39,465 nucleotides of DNA from JAPUDQ01 sp964538665 (GTDB lineage Bacteria > Patescibacteriota > Saccharimonadia > Saccharimonadales > Saccharimonadaceae): positions 1-39,465 of the forward strand of contig CAZIEB010000004.1 of assembly GCA_964538665.1 (NCBI GenBank), given 5' to 3'. Made by a program: the position numbers and the translations under genes. The notes under the pieces were generated by a model. The model worked only from the letters and a program-made list of their open reading frames with translations, did no database searches and was not told the DNA's origin. Each line of letters begins with the position of its first letter. Position 1 is the first letter of the stretch. Of this stretch, positions 6,157 through 13,322 are shown piece by piece.

Positions 6157-7245
6157 ATGGATTTACAGTCACATTCCGATATAACATACCTGCTACAGAA
6201 AGAATTATATATACCCGCTAACAGCGTTAAGCTACAAATGATTTCTGATCCAGGTAGCTCTCAGAGTCGTGTGTATCTTTATTGCAATAATAATCAACTT
6301 ATCGCAATAAAGCAAAGCACTATATCGCACGGCTATCGCCCGGATTTATTACTTGAAGCGACAAAGCGGGATGTCATTATTCCTTACCTCAAGACTAATG
6401 TTGCACGCATTTTCTGGCGTGGATGTCACAATAATAAACAGTACATGATTTATGAGTGCATTGGACAGAATAGCCTCCACCAACAGATACTTTTAAGAAA
6501 CATGTCATCGCAAGATATCTTCAGTGTATGGAATGATATGCTAAATAAAATTCTAAATATGTGGGACAAGAGTAGGCAGCCAGTCGATTTGAACACTACA
6601 TATGCACGCGATTATACATTACGTTTCGAACGTATCGAAGAATATCTACATAAATTTTTTGATAAATTATCACTAAACCTCAGTTATGTATTGTCTGCCC
6701 CCGTTCGGGTAAATGGAAAGTTATATCCGCCACTGAGCACACTCCTGTCAGAACTGAAAGAATATGATGAGCCTAAATTTACAGTTACTTGTCATGGGGA
6801 TCCTCAACCAAGTAATATAATTGTGAATCAAGATACGCTTCATTGGCAACTTATTGACTGGGAGTGGTCGGCGACTAATCATGACTGGAGAATGATGTCG
6901 GCCCATCTTGTCGGTTGGTGGCTTACCAGGACAGTAAAATTTTCTTCAAGACCTACTTTAAAATATGTAAATAGTGAGATTATTATCAACTACGAACTTG
7001 CAGCTGATGAAGAGAATAAACTGATAGCTCTAAGTACCATCGGTGAGATTGATAAACGGTTTAACTTGTTGAGCGATGGTCTATCTTGTAAGCAATTTAA
7101 GAAGTTTCTTGCTCTATTAATTATAGGAGAAACCCGATTTTTGAGCATTTGGCATCGCGAAAACCACCTACCCTACCACATCGCTAAAGCCCTAGAAGTT
7201 TACTACAACCAAGACGAATGTTTATTAGAGTGCAATCATGAATAA
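6157..7245 (+). CDS. Phosphotransferase family kinase (APH/choline-kinase-like)
   Basis: A 362-residue protein kinase-like fold enzyme. Its C-terminal half has the phosphotransferase catalytic loop TCHGDPQPSNIIV (HGD at 213-215) and metal-binding LIDWEWSA (Asp 234). The N-terminal lobe has the ATP-binding lysine candidate in LIAIKQS (about 52). Relatives phosphorylate small hydroxyl substrates such as aminoglycosides, choline or sugars; the substrate is not evident here. It is AT-rich relative to flanking genes and opens a tightly overlapping cassette: the next gene, a nucleotidyltransferase, starts 8 bases before this one ends. A kinase followed by a nucleotidyltransferase and a HAD hydrolase suggests stepwise activation of a small molecule rather than drug resistance. 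Confidence 0.85.
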   Translation: MDLQSHSDITYLLQKELYIPANSVKLQMISDPGSSQSRVYLYCNNNQLIAIKQSTISHGYRPDLLLEATKRDVIIPYLKTNVARIFWRGCHNNKQYMIYECIGQNSLHQQILLRNMSSQDIFSVWNDMLNKILNMWDKSRQPVDLNTTYARDYTLRFERIEEYLHKFFDKLSLNLSYVLSAPVRVNGKLYPPLSTLLSELKEYDEPKFTVTCHGDPQPSNIIVNQDTLHWQLIDWEWSATNHDWRMMSAHLVGWWLTRTVKFSSRPTLKYVNSEIIINYELAADEENKLIALSTIGEIDKRFNLLSDGLSCKQFKKFLALLIIGETRFLSIWHRENHLPYHIAKALEVYYNQDECLLECNHE

Positions 7246-8038
7246 TACTGTTTTTTTTAAACATCTAAAGCTAGATACAAAAGTATACATTAATTCATTA
7301 ATCGATTACCTAATTATGAGCGGTCAGTTATTTGTGGATGAGCATTCCTATTGGATTGTGTATGGCAGTGTGGCAATAAATGGACTTACGCCTACAAGTG
7401 ATATAGATATTCTACTGGTACAAAAGTCGGTAGGCCTTTCACATCCTCGCAGAGTGCAAGAGTCTTACCAAGGCAGGCCCGTTACTGTATATGTTATAGC
7501 TGAAAATGACCTTATTTTGGACGGTATTGAGCAAAAATTCGGCGGCTATTTTACCGGAAAACTGCTTAGTCCGTTCATAGTATACGGATGCGACAATAAA
7601 TCGCTTATGAGGATGTATAAAAGTATATCTATATTCATGTCCAAACTGTCGAATGAACCACTTGAAGCTCAAGCGGAACCATTACATATTACTCGCGAGT
7701 ATATTCAACGGTACCTAACCGTTTGCCCTTGGTACAGATCATATCTAATAAAATTTATAAAAACCATAGGCCTAAATAAAGCAATAGGAATTCTTTCATT
7801 ACACTACGTAAATATACACAGATCGGTGTCTACTAAACAGCAAAAACCTTTGAGTAAAGAAGAATTATATAAGCACACACTCCGTCTTGTCGCGCGTTTC
7901 TGGTCGTATGGTGCAATTGAACATGGCAATGATTACTGTTTTTCGGATTATTATTTTGATAAAGCAGAAAGAACAGCTTCCAGTCTAGACCCTGAGGGTG
8001 TAATCTGGAAAAAATTCATATCGAAAGTAGAAGAGTAG
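7238..8038 (+). CDS. Nucleotidyltransferase-domain protein (pol beta-like fold)
   Basis: A 266-residue protein. Its N-terminal third carries the minimal nucleotidyltransferase signature WIVYGSVAINGLTPTSDIDI: Gly-Ser at 43-44 and the metal-binding Asp pair at 55 and 57. The C-terminal half is helical and basic. Such enzymes transfer a nucleoside monophosphate to a small molecule, RNA or protein. It overlaps the upstream kinase by 8 bases and is followed after tandem stops (TAG TAA) by the HAD gene, whose ATG overlaps the second stop. It is not a MNT toxin-antitoxin subunit by length or partner, since no HEPN gene is adjacent. Substrate unknown. Confidence 0.8.
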   Translation: MNNTVFFKHLKLDTKVYINSLIDYLIMSGQLFVDEHSYWIVYGSVAINGLTPTSDIDILLVQKSVGLSHPRRVQESYQGRPVTVYVIAENDLILDGIEQKFGGYFTGKLLSPFIVYGCDNKSLMRMYKSISIFMSKLSNEPLEAQAEPLHITREYIQRYLTVCPWYRSYLIKFIKTIGLNKAIGILSLHYVNIHRSVSTKQQKPLSKEELYKHTLRLVARFWSYGAIEHGNDYCFSDYYFDKAERTASSLDPEGVIWKKFISKVEE

Positions 8039-8040
8039 TA

Positions 8041-8640
8041 ATGATTCTGGTTGACTTCGATAGGACAATTTTTGATAGCGACAGGTTTTATGAGTTTGTT
8101 CGCAACTCTTTGCCGGTTCTTGTATCCTAGGACAGCTGGCGAAATATGTATAAAGCATATCAGCAACAGCACACCGTTATGAACATATTTAGTTTAATAG
8201 AACAGAACGAATTAATAAAAGGAGAAGCATTAACTGCTTTCATGATCAGGCTGTCACGACATGTGCCAGATTTTGTGTATGAGGACGCAAAAACATTCCT
8301 TGCTAGATGCGATAGTCTAAAAATGCCAGTAAGTATATTTTCTTACGGTGATACTGAATTCCAGAAGTATAAAATTTTCAACTCAGAATGTCATGCGTAT
8401 TCTCCAATAATCACAGATATGCCAAAGCGTACTCACAAGAGTTTGGGGCATGCGGTACTTTGGATTGATGACAACCCAAATGAGTTCATAGATTCAAAGG
8501 ATGATCTTCAGCGCATTTTACTATGCAGACCCGGTGGAAAATATTCCGAAACTATGCATAAAAAAAATAACTGGAAAAGTATCGAATCTCTCGATCAAAT
8601 TAAGGTGACTAGTAATAGCGATGTCAGAATTATACGTTAA
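8041..8640 (+). pseudogene. HAD-superfamily hydrolase interrupted by an in-frame amber codon
   Basis: The frame starts at ATG 8041 with MILVDFDRTIFDSDRFYEF, the HAD motif I (DxDxT). It hits TAG at 8128-8130 (codon 30), then continues in the same frame to TAA at 8638-8640. Downstream are the other HAD motifs: SIFSYGD (motif II), a Lys in KRTHKSLG (III) and LWIDDNPNEF (IV). The full reading is 199 sense codons plus the amber. An internal ATG at 8146 gives a 164-residue tail lacking the catalytic Asp, which could not be an active phosphatase. Possible explanations are a nonsense mutation, a base-call error or amber suppression. The start overlaps the preceding tandem stop (TAATG), so it belongs to the kinase-nucleotidyltransferase operon. 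Confidence 0.8.
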
Positions 8641-8735
8641 CGCCCCAACGCAAAATCGTGAATTTGTACCTCAGCCACTCGAAGGGAGAATATTTCCACT
8701 GATTGTAACAAGGTGGCTCGCGCAAAAAAAACGAC
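8621..8735 (+). other. 5' part of the aaRS-like gene, in a different frame
   Basis: ATG 8621 overlaps the HAD gene's end by 20 bases and opens a frame reading MSELYVNAPTQNREFVPQP and on to TRWLAQKK, which reaches a run of eight A (8724-8731). Removing one A joins it in frame to the long ORF starting at 8736, which on its own has only a TTG start and no Shine-Dalgarno. The most economical reading is one gene, 8621-9596, broken by a homopolymer indel. A +1 programmed frameshift is possible but less likely. Confidence 0.6.
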
Positions 8736-9596
8736 TTGATTTCAGCAGATTTGTGGAACAATGTCATTGCTTCAGAAGAACGTAACTTAAATCAAGCTGA
8801 ATACCAGCAGATGATGGCTACAAGGATCAAAGATAAATATGCGGCGCCATCCTATCTTGCCGGGACTCCAAAAAGATGTATTCTTACCGACACCGACCCT
8901 GATTTCTGTAAATGGGCTCAAAATACAGTGAATGAATTACTTGATAAGAACGTGCTTCAACTAGAAGATAAAAATGTCATTAAATGTGATACGTGTAGTA
9001 TTGGTGTCGCGCTCGCTGATGCTCCCGTAGATAACGTGTGTGCTCGTTGTGGTCAAAATCGTTTTTCAATTACCGAAGAAAAGTCATTAATAGCTACTTT
9101 TACAGAAGATAGCGAAAAACGTGCCGCAGATATTACGCATACACAGCCTCGTGACATGGCGGGTATTCAATTTTTAGTAAACAAGCGTAGGTTTATGGGT
9201 GTTGGGCTTGAGCAGATAGGGCTACCGGGGCATGTTATTGATCCAAAAATTGGTATAGGTCTATTAGCTTTATATGCCGCACAGTCTTTTAATAATACTT
9301 CAGTGACTGTGGTTGCAGGTCTGAGCTCTGCGCATAAAAATATTCCTCAACTGACTGCATTCCTTGGGAGCACTTCAGAGGAGTTACCAAAGCTTGCCGT
9401 AAGGCCAATCCCGAGAGTCCCTGTCGCCTATTTACGGCACCTGATCGAAATGGGTACTGTAACACAAGATAGAGTTTCTGAACTTTACGTTAGCCAGCTA
9501 CCAGCATTAGCGCTGGGGATGCGTCGTAATATCACACCCGAAACCGTAGATAGGGTTTTATTCTCGAAGAGAACCAGCATATTGCAAAAGAAGTAA
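8736..9596 (+). CDS. Class I aaRS-like zinc-ribbon protein, broken or degenerate
   Basis: A 286-residue reading frame (probably about 324 with the 8621-8735 part). The centre has a zinc-ribbon-like block, IKCDTCSIGVALADAP then VCARCG, that resembles the Cys4 insertion of class I synthetases such as LeuRS or MetRS. The preceding stretch (WAQNTVNELLDKNVLQL) fits the helix before that insertion. I see neither a HIGH nor a KMSKS motif, so it cannot be a normal synthetase. The C-terminal third is helical. It lies between the HAD remnant and a TrpRS-like gene, which supports a tRNA- or amino-acid-related role for the cassette. The family assignment is tentative: it could instead be an unrelated zinc-binding protein. 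Confidence 0.5.
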   Translation: MISADLWNNVIASEERNLNQAEYQQMMATRIKDKYAAPSYLAGTPKRCILTDTDPDFCKWAQNTVNELLDKNVLQLEDKNVIKCDTCSIGVALADAPVDNVCARCGQNRFSITEEKSLIATFTEDSEKRAADITHTQPRDMAGIQFLVNKRRFMGVGLEQIGLPGHVIDPKIGIGLLALYAAQSFNNTSVTVVAGLSSAHKNIPQLTAFLGSTSEELPKLAVRPIPRVPVAYLRHLIEMGTVTQDRVSELYVSQLPALALGMRRNITPETVDRVLFSKRTSILQKK

Positions 9597-9610
9597 ATGT
9601 GTGCTATAAT
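9582..9610 (+). promoter_or_regulatory. Promoter of the TrpRS-like gene (leaderless)
   Basis: TTGCAA (9582-9587), 17-base spacer, TATAAT (9605-9610), then ATG at 9619. The sequence GTGTGCTATAATA just before the start is nearly the same as that before the orphan gene at 26307. Confidence 0.75.
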
Positions 9611-9618
9611 AATATAAT

Positions 9619-10614
9619 ATGAAGCATGCCATCGATACATTTACCGGAATACGCCCCACTGCTGATTTAACAGTAGCGAATTATTTAGGAGCAGTACAGC
9701 CTATTATTGATAGGGAGCGAACTTACCCTAATGATTCAAGCGCGGTTTTTTTAGCCGAATTACATGCTGCTACTACTGATCGTCCTTCTGAAGTTCGTAA
9801 ACACTCACTTGAATTAACAAGAACTTTAATTGCCTGCGGGGTTAGTGGCGAAATCTACAGCCAGCAATCACTTGAGAGTCTCGTCATGAAAACGGAGCTC
9901 TCTCTAAGGGGGCTAGTACGCGTAAGTGAGCTTTTGCGCCAACCGACATTAAAAGATAAAATTCGTACATCAGACAACCCCGAAACCGCGTCCGTTGGGC
10001 TTGCCATGTATCCTGTACTCATGGCTTCGGATATCGTGCTCGCAAGACCAGCTGAAGTGCCTACTGGCAAGGACCAGAAAGGACACCTTGAGCTGACCAA
10101 CGTGTTAATTAGGCGCTTTAACAGTGAATATGCCGGCGAGCTGCCAGAACCACATAATAGAGAGATTGAACCAATCAATGTGCTGTCTTTAGACGGCTCA
10201 GGTCGTAAAATGAGCAAAAGTATACCAGGTGGAGCTATCTATTTGGATAATAGTCCATCAGAAGCGTCACGGAAAGTCATGCGTGCTGTTACTGCTTCTG
10301 AACCCGGGGAAGATCTAACGGTTGCCGTTGATAACTTACTGTTTTTAGGGCACAATCTGCGCGGTGAATCATATGTGGATGATAAAGAACTAACAGACAT
10401 GGCGGACGCTGTAAAAAATGGTGAACGCGTTACAAAACAATTTAAAGAGGCAGTCGCTGTGAATGTCTCTGGATTTATTGCCGACATGCAAAAAAAACGT
10501 GCGATAGTCACTAACGATGATGTGTCTGACCGGATCAGCCGAGGTAATAAATGGATAGATCCAATCGCGCAAGACACAGCGATGCATATATCTGACCGGT
10601 ATTGGTCTAGTTAA
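9619..10614 (+). CDS. trpS: Tryptophanyl-tRNA synthetase-like protein
   Basis: A 331-residue protein of TrpRS length. The N-terminus TGIRPTADLTVANYLGA aligns with the TrpRS signature, but the HIGH-equivalent, usually T/H-[IL]-G-N, reads TVAN (18-21), so the glycine is replaced by alanine. YPVLMASDIV and VPTGKDQKGHLELT match the tryptophan/ATP-binding region, and GRKMSKS (KMSKS 197-201) is intact. It would attach Trp to tRNA(Trp). With a kinase, nucleotidyltransferase, HAD protein and aaRS-like protein just upstream, it may be a second, specialised TrpRS (drug-resistant, or part of a tRNA-linked pathway) rather than the housekeeping one. That depends on whether another trpS exists in the genome. 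It has its own leaderless promoter. Confidence 0.8.
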   Translation: MKHAIDTFTGIRPTADLTVANYLGAVQPIIDRERTYPNDSSAVFLAELHAATTDRPSEVRKHSLELTRTLIACGVSGEIYSQQSLESLVMKTELSLRGLVRVSELLRQPTLKDKIRTSDNPETASVGLAMYPVLMASDIVLARPAEVPTGKDQKGHLELTNVLIRRFNSEYAGELPEPHNREIEPINVLSLDGSGRKMSKSIPGGAIYLDNSPSEASRKVMRAVTASEPGEDLTVAVDNLLFLGHNLRGESYVDDKELTDMADAVKNGERVTKQFKEAVAVNVSGFIADMQKKRAIVTNDDVSDRISRGNKWIDPIAQDTAMHISDRYWSS

Positions 10615-10622
10615 GATAATTA

Positions 10623-11558
10623 CTACTCGTTTACAGACAGTGATATAATCTGGCTTATTCCTGCGGCAGAGGGCGCAGATCGCGGGCTGAAATAGTGCCC
10701 TGCGTGTTTGACACGTGTATATTGGACGTTGGCCCCGGCTCTACGTAGTACTTCTGCATATCGTGCTGATTGCGATATGTCGACGATTTGGTCTTTTTCG
10801 CCATGAAATAGGAGATACGTTGCGTCGGATTTTTGCTCCCGGTACATCGGGCTGGCGGCGCGGGCACTGCGGCCTTGGTTAGTGTAATTCCAGGCGTCGA
10901 TATCGCCTCGGTCTGCAGATATATGAGCCACCAGGTCGTATGGGCCATAGAAACCTACGAAATAGTCAATTGGTTGGTTGATAGTATTATCACTCATTGC
11001 ATATGCCGCGAGTTGAGCCCCTGCACTATCGCCAAAGAGCACCCAGCCAGAATTGCTGAGTTGGTACGTGTGTGAATTTGATGCAAGAAATCGCAGTGAG
11101 CACGCGATATCTTCATTGGGCTCTGGGTATGAGACTTCGGGATACAGCCGGTAATTGAGCGTTGCGACTGCATAGCCTGCAAGCAAAAAATCATTGCCAT
11201 ATGACGCCACAATATCATTTGACTTATCGCCAGACCGCCAGCCTCCGCCGTGGATGAATACTACTAGAGGCATAGGGTCTTGTGGCTGGTCTACGGCCCG
11301 CTTCGGTATATACAAGTCAAGTGTTTGACGCGGTGAGGCTGTGTTGCAATACGGAACATTTGAGTATATTTGCGAAATTTTTCCTAGCTGCCGATCGGTA
11401 ATGACTATTTTGAACACCGAGTTGAAGGCATCTTGCATGTACGTTCGAGCTAGCAGTGATGAAAAGTAAAGAATGATAGCGAATACTACAATCAGTGTCG
11501 CAATTGACGAAACTACTAATTCTTTTGGATATTTTGTGGCACCCACTCTCTGTAGCAT
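10623..11558 (-). CDS. Membrane-anchored alpha/beta hydrolase (esterase/lipase)
   Basis: 311 residues. One transmembrane helix near residues 14-37 is followed by an extracytoplasmic catalytic domain. HGGGW (103-107) forms the oxyanion hole, GDSAG (176-180) holds the nucleophile Ser178, and GEKDQIVD and KHAGHYF supply the likely Asp and His. This is the carboxylesterase/HSL-like pattern. It would hydrolyse ester or lipid substrates outside the membrane, which suits a host-associated organism, but the substrate is unknown. It converges with the TrpRS-like gene, leaving only 8 bases between stops and no clear terminator. Confidence 0.85.
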   Translation of the reverse strand: MLQRVGATKYPKELVVSSIATLIVVFAIILYFSSLLARTYMQDAFNSVFKIVITDRQLGKISQIYSNVPYCNTASPRQTLDLYIPKRAVDQPQDPMPLVVFIHGGGWRSGDKSNDIVASYGNDFLLAGYAVATLNYRLYPEVSYPEPNEDIACSLRFLASNSHTYQLSNSGWVLFGDSAGAQLAAYAMSDNTINQPIDYFVGFYGPYDLVAHISADRGDIDAWNYTNQGRSARAASPMYREQKSDATYLLFHGEKDQIVDISQSARYAEVLRRAGANVQYTRVKHAGHYFSPRSAPSAAGISQIISLSVNE

Positions 11559-11611
11559 ACTATAGTCACCGATATAAATACAGAAGCGTTATCCTAGTCA
11601 CTAACCTATAA

Positions 11612-12397
11612 TTACCCGATATCACGACGCCTGAACAACACGAGCCCGATGACAAAGCTGACAAGTGTAATTGACAGAACGACTAATTGATCAACTATGT
11701 CTACGCCATCTGCGGGAACCATTGCGGCATCAAAATAACTCAATAATGATAGGACCTGGACAGAATCTAGCCAGTCAACTGCTGCGCCGATATCAAGGAT
11801 AAATGATGCAATAATTATCATCAGACCGATGCCTAAGGTGAGCATACGAGAACCCGTGGCTGCCCCTAGTGCATATACGATAGTGAACGTCATCATGATA
11901 AATGCGACGGTCATGATACCGAGCGTAAGTAGCGTTCGCCACGGCACGGGATCACCGATGGCGAGTACTGATAGTATGGTGACGAGTGCCATGCTCGCGA
12001 CAATCGCAATCACCATCATAAGCGCTGCATACCATGTTTGGATGTACAGGCTCGTGCGGGAGAATCTGCCCGAGAGGATTGTCCGCAGGTGGCCTTTCTC
12101 TTCTGGCGTTACTGTAAGGCCCACCGCCATGACGGCCGCAGCAATCATAAGAAGCAGCGGCACCCGAATGTCGAATAATTGTGACGCAAGGTATGTTTCC
12201 ATTGAGCCAAAGCTAGACGCATCACCGGCAAGTCCTTGAAATTGCGCTGGCATAGTTGCAATGATTTCTTCCATGCCTTCTTTGAATGCGGGGTACATGG
12301 CGACCATAAGTCCGGCTGTGGCTGACATTGCGAGCGACCACCCTAAAATAAACCAGCGCTTATCGTATAATGTTCGCAAAAAAATTGACCGCATCAT
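11612..12397 (-). CDS. ABC-2 type transporter permease
   Basis: 261 residues with about six transmembrane helices: one near the N-terminus (FILGWSLAMSATAGLMVAMY), a large loop, four closely spaced central helices, and one at the end (SITLVSFVIGLVLFRRRDIG). Its ATG overlaps the ATPase stop by four bases (12394-12397), so they form a two-gene exporter. The ABC-2 family exports drugs, lipids, polysaccharides or peptides; no substrate can be assigned. Confidence 0.85.
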   Translation of the reverse strand: MMRSIFLRTLYDKRWFILGWSLAMSATAGLMVAMYPAFKEGMEEIIATMPAQFQGLAGDASSFGSMETYLASQLFDIRVPLLLMIAAAVMAVGLTVTPEEKGHLRTILSGRFSRTSLYIQTWYAALMMVIAIVASMALVTILSVLAIGDPVPWRTLLTLGIMTVAFIMMTFTIVYALGAATGSRMLTLGIGLMIIIASFILDIGAAVDWLDSVQVLSLLSYFDAAMVPADGVDIVDQLVVLSITLVSFVIGLVLFRRRDIG

Positions 12398-13308
12398 CGT
12401 TTGCTCGCTCCTGTTTCATACATAGAGTGGAATATACTATCGAGATCTCGCTCTTTTATATCAACGTCCTTGATCTTTTGGGTTGCAAGCCATTTCAAAA
12501 GACGCGTCGTCGTGCCTTTGTACAAAAATGTGACAGAGCCATCGGAATGAGTATGTGGTTTTCCCAACCCTGATGGCCTGTTACGAATTAGGTTAAGAAG
12601 AGTTGATTTATCCGCTCTGATACGGACTTCTTTACCAGCTTGTTGTTCAATAGATTTGATCGATTCGTCGTAAATGATACTCCCCTGCTTCATGAAGACG
12701 ACTCGCGAGCACACCTCGGCAACTTCACTCAAAATATGAGACGACATAAATACAGTCACACCATCCTTGACCTGGGCGCGAATTGTATCAAAAAAAATCT
12801 CTTGCATGAATGGATCAAGACCAGATGTGGGTTCGTCTAGAATCAGCAGCTTTGGTTGATGCTGTAGCGCTGCTATCAGGGCGATTTTTTGCTTGTTGCC
12901 ACGAGATAATGTCTTGAGCGGTTTGTTGAGCACAGGCTCAAACTTTTCGATAAGTTCTTTTTGGAAAGTTTTGTGTAGACGTGTGAGGTGGCCCATGTGT
13001 GACAAAAACTGTGCACCATTGAGGTTTTCTAGTAGTGCCATATCACCGGCTGCATAACCAACTCGCTGGTGGAACGTGTGTGCGTTTTCGGGGGTTACTT
13101 TCTCTCCAAAAAGCTGTACGGTCCCGCTAGATGGGCGCAAGAACCCTAGCAATATAGAAATGGTTGTCGTTTTACCGGCGCCATTTGGTCCAACGAACCC
13201 AACGATCTCTCCCGGCGAAACACCAAGCGAGACGCCAGAGAGTGCTTCTGTCGTGCCAAATTTCTTTGTGATAGCGTCGGTGTGGATGATGCAACTACGT
13301 GGAGACAT
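12394..13308 (-). CDS. ABC transporter ATP-binding protein
   Basis: 304 residues. Walker A GPNGAGKTT is at 40-48, signature LSRGNKQKIAL, Walker B LLILDEPTSGLD, and the switch histidine is in FMSSHIL. A ~75-residue C-terminal extension follows the nucleotide-binding domain, typical of ATPases paired with ABC-2 permeases. It powers the permease encoded immediately downstream. A -10 box (TATACT on the minus strand, 13320-13315) lies 6 bases before the ATG, so the mRNA is probably leaderless; no clear -35 is seen. There is no regulator gene beside it. Confidence 0.9.
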   Translation of the reverse strand: MSPRSCIIHTDAITKKFGTTEALSGVSLGVSPGEIVGFVGPNGAGKTTTISILLGFLRPSSGTVQLFGEKVTPENAHTFHQRVGYAAGDMALLENLNGAQFLSHMGHLTRLHKTFQKELIEKFEPVLNKPLKTLSRGNKQKIALIAALQHQPKLLILDEPTSGLDPFMQEIFFDTIRAQVKDGVTVFMSSHILSEVAEVCSRVVFMKQGSIIYDESIKSIEQQAGKEVRIRADKSTLLNLIRNRPSGLGKPHTHSDGSVTFLYKGTTTRLLKWLATQKIKDVDIKERDLDSIFHSMYETGASKR

Positions 13309-13322
13309 AGTACTAGTATACG

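Noticed and set aside
8041..8640. Reassignment of TAG as a sense codon
   Set aside because: The identified genes use TAA, TAG and TGA as ordinary stops (for instance TAG ends the C5 MTase and the AI-2E-adjacent small ORF), so a global code change is ruled out.
11829..12239. 136-residue plus-strand ORF opposite the ABC permease
   Set aside because: Antisense shadow of a membrane protein gene, without start signals.
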